DNA of 42,742 nt from QWOP01 sp003669605. Its GTDB lineage: Bacteria > Planctomycetota > Planctomycetia > Pirellulales > UBA1268. Of this stretch, positions 1 through 7,985 are shown one piece after another (the stretch's first letter is position 1; each line of letters begins with the position of its first letter). The stretch is taken from NCBI GenBank assembly GCA_947481985.1, contig CANKIK010000022.1, positions 1 to 42,742 on the forward strand, given 5' to 3'. Made by a program: the position numbers and the translations under genes. Under the pieces are notes generated by a model. That model searched no databases, was not told the origin of the DNA, and saw only the letters and a list, made by a program, of their open reading frames with translations.

Positions 1-1
1 C

Positions 2-700
2 CAGAGCGGCCGCGGGACGCCAAAGAAAGAGTTTGAGAGCGGGCTGAAGACACTCGTCGAGAAGATCCGCGATGCCGGAGCGAAGACGGTCCTCTGCACG
101 CCAACGGTGATCGGCGAGAAGAAAGCAGGCACCAATCCCCTCGACGAACTGCTCGACGACTACGCCGACGTCACCCGTGCTGTCGCCGCCGAGACGAAGT
201 CGCCCCTCATCGATCTCCGGCACTCCTGCGTCGCTCACCTCGCCGCACACAACAACGCTGATGTCGAGAAGGGGATTCTCACCACCGATGGCGTCCACCT
301 CACCGCCGAGGGCAATACCTTCCTCGCGGCACGGATGACCGAAGGTCTCCTCGCTTCCGGTCTCCTCGCCGCCGCCACGCCGCAGACGCACCACAAGGTG
401 CTGCGGCATGTTGTCCTCTTCAAATTCAAGGAGACGTCGACGCCGGCCGACGTCGAACGGATCGTGAAGGCGTTTCAGGCGCTCGCCGGCAAAATCGAGG
501 AGATCAAGGGGTTTGAGTGGGGAACCGACAATTCTCCTGAAGGTCTTCAGCAGGGGCTGTCCCACTGCTTCTTCGTGACCTTCGCCTCGGAGGCAGACCG
601 CGATGCCTATCTCCCCCACCCGGCCCACAAGGAATTCGTCGACCTCGTCGGCCCCCATGTCGAGAAGGTGACGGTCGTCGACTACTGGACCCAGCCGTGA
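2..700 (+). CDS. SGNH/GDSL hydrolase fused to a Dabb (stress-responsive A/B barrel) domain, 5' partial
   Basis: The reading frame is open to the left edge of the window, so the N-terminus with the catalytic Ser block is missing; 232 residues are visible. The first part ends an SGNH hydrolase: a beta strand reading KTVLCTPTVIG, then the C-terminal catalytic block TTDGVHLT, in which D and H are the usual Asp-x-x-His pair. After a short Ala-rich linker a second domain starts at LRHVVLFKFKE and runs to the stop. Its pattern (HVVLFKFK, FEWGTDNSPEG, HCFFVTFASEADRDAYLPHPAH) is typical of the roughly 100-residue Dabb family. The SGNH part probably hydrolyses an ester; the substrate is unknown, and so is the role of the Dabb domain. 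The stop overlaps the hrpB start by 4 bases (GTGA), suggesting translational coupling. Domain calls are by motif recognition. Confidence 0.85.
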   Translation, partial: QSGRGTPKKEFESGLKTLVEKIRDAGAKTVLCTPTVIGEKKAGTNPLDELLDDYADVTRAVAAETKSPLIDLRHSCVAHLAAHNNADVEKGILTTDGVHLTAEGNTFLAARMTEGLLASGLLAAATPQTHHKVLRHVVLFKFKETSTPADVERIVKAFQALAGKIEEIKGFEWGTDNSPEGLQQGLSHCFFVTFASEADRDAYLPHPAHKEFVDLVGPHVEKVTVVDYWTQP

Positions 701-3336
701 GCAGTCGGCCCGACTTCCGCGGCAACTTTCTCAAGGGCCTTCCCGTTGCCGATGTCCTGGATGAGGTCGTGGCTGCGTCGCGGCCTCGGAGCGATACTCG
801 GCCGCACAGTGGTGCAGGGCAGGGGGGGGCGGTCGTCGTTACCGCGCCACCTGGCTCGGGGAAGACAATGCTCGTTCCAGCGGCCGTGCTCGACGACCTG
901 CCCCGCGATCAGCGACTGGTCCTCATGCAGCCCCGCCGGCTGGCAGCCCGCAGTGTGGCCACCCAGATCGCCAAAATCCGCGGTTGTGAACTGGGGGGCG
1001 AGGTCGGGTATCAGGTGCGATTCGATTCTTGTGTCAGTCGCAGCACGCGGCTCGTCGTCGAGACGACGGGGATCATGCTCCGTCGCCTGCTCGACGACGT
1101 CACGCTCAACGGCATCGGCTGCGTGATTCTCGACGAATTCCACGAGCGTTCGGTGGAGATGGACCTCGTCCTCGGCATGCTCCTCCGCGTCAGGAGCACG
1201 CTCCGCCCCGACCTGCGGATCGTGGTCATGAGTGCCACGCTCGATTCCGGCCCGGTTTCCAAACTGCTCGCCCCCGAACTTCCGCAAGGCTGCCCGGTGG
1301 TCTCCACCTCCGGCCGGCTGTTTCCGGTCGATGTCCGCTACGGCCGGCGGGTGGACCAGCGAGACCTCGTCGAGCAGGTGTCGGAGGCGGTCGCCAAGGC
1401 TCTTCAATCCACCCCGGGGCACGTGCTCGTGTTCCTCCCCGGCGTCGGCGAGATCATGCGCTGCGCAGACAGCCTCGGTCCGCTGGCCGATCGTCACGGG
1501 CATGCGATCCTCATCCTTCACGGGGAGTTGCCGCCAGAGCAACAAGACCGGGTGCTCGCTGAGAGCGTCTGCCGAAAGATCATTCTCTCCACCAACGTCG
1601 CGGAGACGTCGCTGACGATTCCCGGGATCACAGCGGTCGTAGACTCAGGCTTGGTCCGCCAGATGCGGGTGGCCCCGGCCACGGGACTGCCACGGCTGGA
1701 ACTGATCCCGATTTCGCGAGCCTCCGCCGATCAGCGGGCCGGACGGGCGGGGCGAACCGGCCCCGGCACCTGCCATCGGCTGTGGGATGAGTCGGCGCAC
1801 CAGCAGCGCCCCGCTGCCGATCTCCCGGAGGCCCTCCGCACCGACCTAGCCGGTCCACTGCTCCAACTGATCGTCCTCGGGGAAGCGGCTGATTTCCAAT
1901 GGCTCGACCCCCCAGCGGAGGAGTCGATCAGCCAAGGAATGCGGCTCCTGGGAATGCTCGGCGCGATCGACGAGCGGGGGGCTGCCACGCCGCTGGGACG
2001 GGATCTCGCCAAACTCCCGGCGCACCCCCGTCTGGCGCGGCTGCTGCTGGCGGGGGCCCGTCACGGCGTGCTCCGCGAGGCATCCCTTGCCGCGGCGCTG
2101 CTCTCAGAGCGGGATCCGTTCCGGGCCGCAGCCCACAGCCGCACCGGCCCCCGCGATCGGATGACGGTCCGCACCCGGTCCGACGTGGTCGACCGCGTCG
2201 CAGCCCTTCAGGCATTCCATGCCGGGGTGCCCAGCGGAGGGCACTCCTCCACGGCCGACCTGGAGCTCCACCCCGGCGGGGCAAAGACGGTCCTTCGCGC
2301 TGCCGATCAACTCCACCGGCTTGTCGATATCTCTCCCGCACCGCGGGCCGCCGATCCAGCTACGGCCTTGATGCGGGCGCTTTTAGAGGCCTTTCCTGAT
2401 CGGCTGGCACGGCTGCGGCCCGGGGCCACCGACCGGGCGACGATGGTCGGCGGCCGAGGACTGCGACTCGACGGGGGATCGAGGGTCCGGCAAGAGCAAC
2501 TCATCCTGGCGATCGACCTCGATGACGGCGGCGGCGAGGCACGAGTCCGCCAAGCCAGTGCCGTGGATCGCGGCTGGCTCGACGACCCGTCGCTGCGTGG
2601 CAATCTCCACACCGGCGACGAATTGCTCTACAGCCCGTCGCGGCGGCAGGTGGAGGCCCGCCGCCGTACCAGTTGGATCGATCTGATCCTCGACGAGACA
2701 CCGGTGGCGATTTCCGACGCTGACGCCGCCGCGGTGCTGCTGGCCTCGGTGGCCAGCCAAGATCCATTGCGGGCCTTCCCCGAGGCCGACTCGAGTGCCG
2801 GGATGTTCCGGCAGCGCGTGCAGTGGCTCTCGGGGGTGATGGGCGAACTTGGCCTGCCACGGCTCGACGACGCCGAAATGATGCGGATCCTCCCCGATGT
2901 CTGCCACGGCCTGCGATCGCTGGACGAGGTTCGCGGTGCCGACTGGATGGCGAGGCTCCAGGCCACCGTGGGTTACGAACGACTCGCCGAGATCGATCGG
3001 CTAGCGCCCGCCGAGATTGGCCTGGCGTCCGGGAGGCGGTACCGGTTGGAGTACCGGGCCGACGGCCCGCCGATCCTGGCGGCCCGCATCCAGGAACTGT
3101 TCGGCACCGTCGAGACCCCCCGCGTAGCCGACGGCCGGGTAGCCGTGCTTGTGCATCTCCTCGGCCCCAATCATCGCCCGCAGCAGGTGACCAGCGATCT
3201 GGCCAGTTTCTGGCGGACGACCTACCACGAGGTCCGCAAGGAACTCCGCCGCCGCTACCCGAAGCACCCTTGGCCGGATGATCCCTTGACAGCCCGGCCT
3301 CCGGACCAGAGCCGGAGACGCGATACCACCGGCTGA
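697..3336 (+). CDS. hrpB: ATP-dependent helicase HrpB
   Basis: An 879-residue DEAH-type helicase, close to the usual 800-850 aa of the HrpB family. Visible motifs in order: Walker A APPGSGKT (residues 50-57), the Walker B/DEAH-box variant DEFH (146-149), SAT (179-181), STNVAETSLTIPG (about 298-310) and motif VI QRAGRAGRTG (346-355). The C-terminus carries the HrpB-specific ending with LLGPNHRPQQVTSDL and YPKHPWPDDP. It starts at GTG, overlapping the preceding stop as GTGA; no other start fits as well. HrpB is a predicted RNA helicase whose physiological substrate is not settled in most bacteria. The first 40 residues contain an 8-G run (832-839) coding for Gly just before the Walker A strand; the frame is intact as given. 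Confidence 0.95.
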   Translation: MSSRPDFRGNFLKGLPVADVLDEVVAASRPRSDTRPHSGAGQGGAVVVTAPPGSGKTMLVPAAVLDDLPRDQRLVLMQPRRLAARSVATQIAKIRGCELGGEVGYQVRFDSCVSRSTRLVVETTGIMLRRLLDDVTLNGIGCVILDEFHERSVEMDLVLGMLLRVRSTLRPDLRIVVMSATLDSGPVSKLLAPELPQGCPVVSTSGRLFPVDVRYGRRVDQRDLVEQVSEAVAKALQSTPGHVLVFLPGVGEIMRCADSLGPLADRHGHAILILHGELPPEQQDRVLAESVCRKIILSTNVAETSLTIPGITAVVDSGLVRQMRVAPATGLPRLELIPISRASADQRAGRAGRTGPGTCHRLWDESAHQQRPAADLPEALRTDLAGPLLQLIVLGEAADFQWLDPPAEESISQGMRLLGMLGAIDERGAATPLGRDLAKLPAHPRLARLLLAGARHGVLREASLAAALLSERDPFRAAAHSRTGPRDRMTVRTRSDVVDRVAALQAFHAGVPSGGHSSTADLELHPGGAKTVLRAADQLHRLVDISPAPRAADPATALMRALLEAFPDRLARLRPGATDRATMVGGRGLRLDGGSRVRQEQLILAIDLDDGGGEARVRQASAVDRGWLDDPSLRGNLHTGDELLYSPSRRQVEARRRTSWIDLILDETPVAISDADAAAVLLASVASQDPLRAFPEADSSAGMFRQRVQWLSGVMGELGLPRLDDAEMMRILPDVCHGLRSLDEVRGADWMARLQATVGYERLAEIDRLAPAEIGLASGRRYRLEYRADGPPILAARIQELFGTVETPRVADGRVAVLVHLLGPNHRPQQVTSDLASFWRTTYHEVRKELRRRYPKHPWPDDPLTARPPDQSRRRDTTG

Positions 3337-3567
3337 ACCGGACCGTCGGCCGCCTTACCATCGTCACGGCTCGATCGACCGGGCGCCGGTTATGCGGAGC
3401 GTGCGCGGGATGCCTTCCGCACCTGCGGTGTCGTTTATCGCGCGTGCAACGCCTGCGAACGAGACCGTGAAGGATCGGCAAAGGAGAAACCGATTCGTAC
3501 TCTCGCTGGGCCGCTCCCACGGAACAGCAAATCACACCCCCCGGGAAAGAAGCAGGAGTCCCTCCCC

Positions 3568-3747
3568 ATGCGTAAAGTTATCGTCTTGATGGCGGTGGTT
3601 GCCACCCTCGTGGTGACCGGAAGTGCCTCAGCCCAGCAGAGCCGTGGCCAGCAGATCGGTGCCCAGCGGAACGGACCGGTTGCCAAACTCGTCGAGTTGG
3701 AGCGTCGCAAGAACGAATGGCTGCGTCAGCGGTTCCTCAACAAGTGA
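3568..3747 (+). CDS. Small secreted protein, 59 aa, unknown function
   Basis: Short frame with good coding signs. An AGGAG ribosome site lies 8 bases before an ATG. The product starts with a textbook signal peptide: MRK, a hydrophobic core VIVLMAVVATLVVTG and a signal-peptidase-I-like site SASA-QQ at about residue 22. The mature part is only about 37 residues, first Gln/Arg/Gly-rich, then a charged amphipathic stretch (VAKLVELERRKNEWLRQRF) that should form one helix. There is no cysteine, so a disulfide-stabilised toxin or bacteriocin is unlikely. It stands alone: hrpB ends 231 bases upstream, and the next gene starts 56 bases downstream on the same strand. I do not recognise the family; it could be a structural or membrane-surface peptide. 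Confidence 0.7.
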   Translation: MRKVIVLMAVVATLVVTGSASAQQSRGQQIGAQRNGPVAKLVELERRKNEWLRQRFLNK

Positions 3748-3803
3748 TCGCGCGGTCGCGGCCGGGACACCGGGCGGACCGTGGCCCCCCCCACGCATCT
3801 CCC

Positions 3804-4382
3804 ATGAATCCCCCCTGCCGCGACTGGCTGGATGGCTTGAAGCGGTTCTCCGAGGAGCATCGGTCCGCCCGCCCCCCGCGGGTGGCCCCGATGCCCTCGG
3901 AGACCGCCTGGCCAGCGCCGCAACACACCTCTCAGGAACGGATCGTCCTCGATCACTTGCTGATTTGGAAAACGACGGTTCTGGCGGAGGCCGCGGCGGC
4001 CGATCCGCCGGTGGCACTGGTGCTCACCACCACGGCACCGAACCTCAGCGGAGTGTCGCGGGCCTTGGCCGACCTCGACAGCGACTTCCGCGCCAGGCTG
4101 GTGGTGGCAACGGAATTGGAATACCGGCTGTGGTGCCTGCGGGCCCCCGACGACTACCGTCTGCACACGAATCTCTGGACCTGGGTCAAGGCACCGCTCC
4201 CTGCCCAACGCCGTGCCGAGTTCGGGCGTTTCCCGATTCCCCCAAGTGATGCTTACTGGCTGCACCGGTACGGCTTCATCGACAAGACCACCGAACGGCG
4301 TTTTGCCGACCTGTGGAGGTGGGACGGCAGTCAGGCGACACTGTTGGCCACCGGTCTCGTCGAGGGGGTGTCGAGACTGTAG
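3804..4382 (+). CDS. Hypothetical protein, 192 aa
   Basis: The frame is open further upstream (to 3717), but that part overlaps the microprotein and looks non-coding, so the ATG at 3804 is preferred; there is no strong ribosome site. The product is soluble, without signal peptide or membrane segments, and rich in Trp, Arg and Pro. Its centre reads like an alpha/beta fold: ERIVLDHLLIWKTTVL, then a strand VALVLTTTA, a helix, and RARLVVATELEYRLW. The C-terminal half has several Trp/Tyr residues (WTWVKAP, DAYWLHRYGFIDK, FADLWRW). I do not recognise a family or an active site. The amino-acid composition and third-position GC match the neighbouring genes, which supports it being real. Confidence 0.6.
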   Translation: MNPPCRDWLDGLKRFSEEHRSARPPRVAPMPSETAWPAPQHTSQERIVLDHLLIWKTTVLAEAAAADPPVALVLTTTAPNLSGVSRALADLDSDFRARLVVATELEYRLWCLRAPDDYRLHTNLWTWVKAPLPAQRRAEFGRFPIPPSDAYWLHRYGFIDKTTERRFADLWRWDGSQATLLATGLVEGVSRL

Positions 4383-4385
4383 CCA

Positions 4386-4421
4386 CCGGCAGCCGACACC
4401 AGTGGGGATAGAGGCTGCCGG
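4386..4421 (+). terminator. Possible terminator hairpin after the 192-aa gene
   Basis: A perfect 9-bp inverted repeat CCGGCAGCC / GGCTGCCGG with an 18-base loop starts 3 bases after the stop codon at 4382. No U-run follows directly; a short T-rich stretch comes only around 4460-4475. The position just after a stop is suggestive, but the long loop and missing U-tract make this weak. Confidence 0.3.
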
Positions 4422-4549
4422 AGCGCAGCGGCGATTGCGGTTTTGGGCCCGGTCGGTTATAGGTTTTTGCGTTCCCTTTCCTCGTCATGTCTCCGCCTTG
4501 GCAAGCGGGTGGGGCTGGAGACATCTGGCACCTCGGATGGCCCCTTGAG

Positions 4550-5533
4550 ATGACACCACGGATTTTGGTCACGACCACCTCCTTCCAGGACACCCCAGGG
4601 CCGCACCATGCGCTGCTGGCGGAAACCGGCTGGGAGATCGTCACCGCCCGCGGCCCACTCTCCGAAGCCGAGACGCTGGCTCTCGTCGGCAGCATTGACG
4701 GCTACCTCTGCGGCGACGATCTGATCACCAGGAGCGTGATCGAACGGGCGCTGCCGAGGCTTCAAGTAGTGAGTAAATACGGAATCGGCGTCGACAAGAT
4801 CGACGTCGGTTGCTGTACCGAGAAGGGGATCCCCGTGTTGTTCACACCCGGTGTCAATCACACCACCGTTGCTGAGCACGCCTTCCTCCTCATGCTGGCC
4901 ATGGAAAAGAGCCTCCTGGCGCACACCGACTCCACCCGCTCCGGAGGCTGGCAGCGGATCACCGGCCACGAACTGTTCGCCAGGACACTGGGGATCATCG
5001 GCATGGGGCGGATCGGCCGTGAGGTCGCGGTCCGGGCCCGAGCCTTCGGGATGAACGTCATCGGCCACGGCACCTGGTGGGACGACGCCTTCGCCTCCGC
5101 CCACAGTATCCGCCGTGCCGACTCGCTCGACGACCTGCTCGCTGCCTCCGACATCATCTCGGTGCACACGAAACTCACTCCGGAATCACGCGATCTGATC
5201 CGCTCGGACTCCATCGCCCGGATGAAGCCTGACGTCGTGGTGATCAACTGTGGGCGCGGCGAGATCGTCAACACCGCAGACATGGCAGAGGCGCTGAAAA
5301 CAGGTCGGGTGCGCGGCTACGCCACCGACGTTCTCGACCAGGAACCGCCCCCGGCCGATCACCCACTCACGCGCCTCCCCAACTGCATCGTCACCCCGCA
5401 CATCGGCTCGAGGACGTTTGAATCGGTGGCCAGACAGGCGCTGGCCGCAGTCACCAACTTGGTCCGCGCCATGCACGGGGAAGCCCCTCTGGCCCAAGTG
5501 AATCCCCAGGTTGCGGTGAGAAAGGTGGTCTGA
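4550..5533 (+). CDS. D-isomer-specific 2-hydroxyacid dehydrogenase (phosphoglycerate dehydrogenase-like)
   Basis: 327 residues from the ATG at 4550, the normal length for single-domain-pair D-2-hydroxyacid dehydrogenases. An upstream ATG at 4487 would add 21 residues of poor quality (MSPPWQAGGAG...) and was rejected; neither start has a strong ribosome site. The NAD-binding Rossmann motif is GMGRIG (151-156). The catalytic triad is visible as Arg236 in NCGRGEIV, Glu265 in VLDQEPP and His284 in TPHIGS. It lacks the C-terminal ACT domain of biosynthetic SerA. It interconverts a 2-keto acid and a D-2-hydroxy acid with NAD(H). Followed by an Ldh_2-type dehydrogenase and a KDG-kinase-like gene on the same strand, it more likely serves sugar-acid catabolism than serine synthesis, but the exact substrate is not readable. 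Confidence 0.88.
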   Translation: MTPRILVTTTSFQDTPGPHHALLAETGWEIVTARGPLSEAETLALVGSIDGYLCGDDLITRSVIERALPRLQVVSKYGIGVDKIDVGCCTEKGIPVLFTPGVNHTTVAEHAFLLMLAMEKSLLAHTDSTRSGGWQRITGHELFARTLGIIGMGRIGREVAVRARAFGMNVIGHGTWWDDAFASAHSIRRADSLDDLLAASDIISVHTKLTPESRDLIRSDSIARMKPDVVVINCGRGEIVNTADMAEALKTGRVRGYATDVLDQEPPPADHPLTRLPNCIVTPHIGSRTFESVARQALAAVTNLVRAMHGEAPLAQVNPQVAVRKVV

Positions 5534-5641
5534 CAGATACCGTTCCACCCTGCCGGTGGCACGATCCCGGTCCATCCCCATCCCTTCCAACCCCATCCAC
5601 CGTCCCTTTTTTGGAGGGCGGAATCCGGAGCACCATTCCCC

Positions 5642-6730
5642 ATGGCCGAGTCCTTCCACGTTGTCCCGGTGGCGGTTCACGAGTCACTCGTCGAGGCGGT
5701 CTACCGGAAGCGTGGCTACACCGCCGACGAAGCGCGGGCCGCCGCGCGGCTGGCGACCGCCGCCACCACCCACGGCATCCGCACCCACAACGCGATCAAG
5801 GCACTGCATCTCGACGAACTGTTCGGGTCGCGGGTCGGAGGGTGCGTCCCCGGAGCAGAGGTCGATAAACTTCCGTCGCGGTTCGACGCCACGGAAGTCT
5901 GGAACGCCAACAAGAAACTGGGGCAGGCGGTGGCCTGGGATGCCATCGAGACCTGCATGGCACTGGCCGATCGACACGGTACCGGCACCGTCTCGGTCGA
6001 CAACGCCTTCCATTACCTCTGGGGGGGCGGGTACGTGATGGAGGCCGCCCGGCGCGGCTACATCGCCTACACCAACTGCACTGCATCACTGGCGGAAGTG
6101 GTGCCGTTCCGGGGCGTCCATCCAACGCTCGGCACCAATCCGCACTCCTGGGGATTTCCCACCTCCACCGCTGTGGGATACCCAATCGTCATCGACTGGG
6201 CCACCTCCGTGATCGCCATGGGACGCGTTCAGCAGCTCAAACGCGAGGGGAAGATGCTCCCCTCAGGCGCTGCCGTCGACCGGATGGGCAATCCGACCAC
6301 CGATCCCGACGCGGCGGTGGCGCTGCTGCCCTTCGGCGACCACAAAGGCTACGGGCTGTCGCTGATCAACGAACTCGTGGCCGGCTTCATCGGCGGCTCG
6401 CTCCCCACGATTCGCAGCCGGGCTCCCGTCGCGGGGGAGAAACAATCGTGCGCTTTCTTCTTCCAGGTAATCCATCCCGAGGCGGTCAGCGGTGGGGCCT
6501 TCGCCTTCGGCCGCTCGCAGGACGACAACGTCAAGGCGGTGATCGGTGACATCCTCGGTCATGGCAACACCGCGTGTCTGCTGCCCGGCCAAGTGGAGGC
6601 CGAGGCGGCCGAGCGCACCTGCCGGGCAGGCGGACTGCTCTTCTCCACCGCCGAGGTCGCCGCCCTCAATGAACTGGCCCGCGAGGCGGCCGTGGCCGAG
6701 ATCGACGTCACCACCCTACCGACGGCCTGA
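5642..6730 (+). CDS. Ldh_2 family malate/L-lactate/ureidoglycolate-type dehydrogenase
   Basis: 362 residues, the usual length of the Ldh_2 (YbiC/AllD/MdH-type) NAD(P)-dependent oxidoreductases, a fold distinct from classical malate dehydrogenase. Family marks: THGIRTHN with His44 and Arg47 near the N-terminus, the glycine-rich GGGYVMEAARRGYIAY, LGTNPHSWGFPT, and DHKGYGLSLINEL near the C-terminus. An ATG with GGAG 11 bases upstream was taken as start; the gap from the preceding gene is 108 bases. The family reduces or oxidises 2-keto/2-hydroxy acids; members act on malate, lactate, ureidoglycolate or 2,3-diketo-gulonate, and the substrate here is unknown. A 7-G run (6021-6027) is inside the frame. 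The stop codon is the first of a set of TGAs repeated by a 21-bp tandem repeat. Confidence 0.9.
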   Translation: MAESFHVVPVAVHESLVEAVYRKRGYTADEARAAARLATAATTHGIRTHNAIKALHLDELFGSRVGGCVPGAEVDKLPSRFDATEVWNANKKLGQAVAWDAIETCMALADRHGTGTVSVDNAFHYLWGGGYVMEAARRGYIAYTNCTASLAEVVPFRGVHPTLGTNPHSWGFPTSTAVGYPIVIDWATSVIAMGRVQQLKREGKMLPSGAAVDRMGNPTTDPDAAVALLPFGDHKGYGLSLINELVAGFIGGSLPTIRSRAPVAGEKQSCAFFFQVIHPEAVSGGAFAFGRSQDDNVKAVIGDILGHGNTACLLPGQVEAEAAERTCRAGGLLFSTAEVAALNELAREAAVAEIDVTTLPTA

Positions 6731-6793
6731 GCCACCGATCTTGGTACCTGAGCCACCGATCTTGGTACCTGAGCCACCGATCCTGGTACCTGA
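6727..6793 (+). repeat. 21-bp tandem repeat, three units, each carrying an in-frame TGA
   Basis: Three head-to-tail copies of a 21-bp unit (6727-6747, 6748-6768, 6769-6789), followed by the first four bases of a fourth. Units 1 and 2 are identical; unit 3 differs by one T-to-C change at 6782. Each unit begins CTGAGCCACC and ends in GGTAC, so GGTACC palindromes recur. The unit length is a multiple of three, so the stop of the Ldh_2 gene is repeated in the same frame at every unit, each followed by six codons reading ATDLGT or ATDPGT. On the minus strand the stretch is open and would read a Gly/Ser/Thr/Lys repeat. It lies between the Ldh_2 gene and the kinase gene. Confidence 0.95.
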
Positions 6794-6853
6794 CTGATCC
6801 AGGCAACCGTTCCATCGACTCTCCCCTGTCCATCGCCCCCTTGAGGAGTATTC

Positions 6854-7951
6854 ATGGCCCTGCCGATCAAACCGAAGGACCGCTGCGGATTCGACTGCGT
6901 TTCGCTTGGTGAAGTGATGCTCCGCCTCGATCCGGGCGAGGGGCGGATCCGCACCGCCCGTCACTTCCAGGCCTGGGAGGGGGGGGGCGAATACAACGTC
7001 GCTCGCGGCCTGCGGAAGTGTTTCGGACTGAAGACGGCGCTGGTGAGCGCTTTTGTCGACAACGAGGTGGGGCACCTCATCGAGGACTTCATCATGCAGG
7101 GAGGGGTCAACACTGACTTCGTCCACTGGCGCCAAGACGACGGTATCGGTCGCACTGTCCGTAACGGGCTCAACTTCACCGAGCGCGGCTTCGGGATCCG
7201 GGGGGCCGTTGGCGTGCCCGACCGGGGGAATACGGCGGCCAGCCAGTTGAAGCCGGGGGACGTCGACTGGGAGCAGCTCTTTGGCCGGATCGGTGTCCGC
7301 TGGCTCCACACCGGCGGGATCTTTGCCGCTCTCTCGCCGTCGACCGCGGCGCTGGCGATCGAAGCGGTCCAGGCGGCCAAGCGGCACGGGACGATCGTCT
7401 CCTACGACTTGAACTACCGTCCGAGCCTCTGGAAGAGCATCGGCGGGCTGGCAAAGGCACGCGAGGTAAACCGTGAGATTGCCCGCTATGTCGACGTGAT
7501 GATCGGCAACGAGGAGGACTTCACCGCCTCGCTCGGCTTCGAGGTGAAGGGGGTCGATCACGCGATCTCAATCGTAGAGACCGATGCCTTCAAGGCGATG
7601 ATCGAGACAGCCGTGCAGGCGTTTCCAAACTTCAAGGTGGCAGCGACGACACTCCGCCGCGTGGCTTCGGCGACGAAGAACGACTGGAGCGCCATTCTCT
7701 GGCATGACGGGGCCTTCCACGACAGCCGGAAGTATCCGGAACTGGAGATCCTCGACCGGGTCGGCGGCGGCGATAGTTTCGCCAGTGGCCTCGCTTTCGG
7801 GTTCCTCGAATTCAACGACCCGCAAGCCGCGGTTGAATACGGGGCCGCGCATGGCGCCCTCGCCTCGACGACCCCCGGCGACACCTCGATGGCGACGCGC
7901 AAAGAGGTCGAGAAGCAGATCAGTGGCGGCGGGGCCCGCGTTGTGCGTTGA
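6854..7951 (+). CDS. PfkB-family sugar kinase, 2-keto-3-deoxygluconate kinase-like
   Basis: 365 residues, longer than typical KdgK (about 310). The start is an ATG with an excellent AGGAG 5-6 bases upstream. The N-terminus has the PfkB strand VSLGEVMLRLDP and a Gly-rich sugar-binding loop EGGGEYNVARGL. The middle part HTGGIFAALS and SYDLNYRPSLW closely resembles KDG kinases. The anion-hole and catalytic-base motif is GGGDSFASG, with Asp307 as predicted base. KdgK phosphorylates 2-keto-3-deoxygluconate to KDPG for aldol cleavage. With two dehydrogenases upstream this fits a uronate or sugar-acid pathway, but neither an aldolase nor a transporter is in view. A 9-G run (6979-6987) lies in the substrate loop. 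Alternatives are ribokinase- or fructokinase-like specificities. Confidence 0.85.
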   Translation: MALPIKPKDRCGFDCVSLGEVMLRLDPGEGRIRTARHFQAWEGGGEYNVARGLRKCFGLKTALVSAFVDNEVGHLIEDFIMQGGVNTDFVHWRQDDGIGRTVRNGLNFTERGFGIRGAVGVPDRGNTAASQLKPGDVDWEQLFGRIGVRWLHTGGIFAALSPSTAALAIEAVQAAKRHGTIVSYDLNYRPSLWKSIGGLAKAREVNREIARYVDVMIGNEEDFTASLGFEVKGVDHAISIVETDAFKAMIETAVQAFPNFKVAATTLRRVASATKNDWSAILWHDGAFHDSRKYPELEILDRVGGGDSFASGLAFGFLEFNDPQAAVEYGAAHGALASTTPGDTSMATRKEVEKQISGGGARVVR

Positions 7952-7985
7952 GGAGCAGCCTGGAGAGGGGCCGGCGGCGGCGACG

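Noticed and set aside
3392..3589. 65-aa frame upstream of the microprotein
   Set aside because: No ribosome site, Arg/Ser/Pro-rich shadow composition, and it overlaps the better-supported 59-aa gene.
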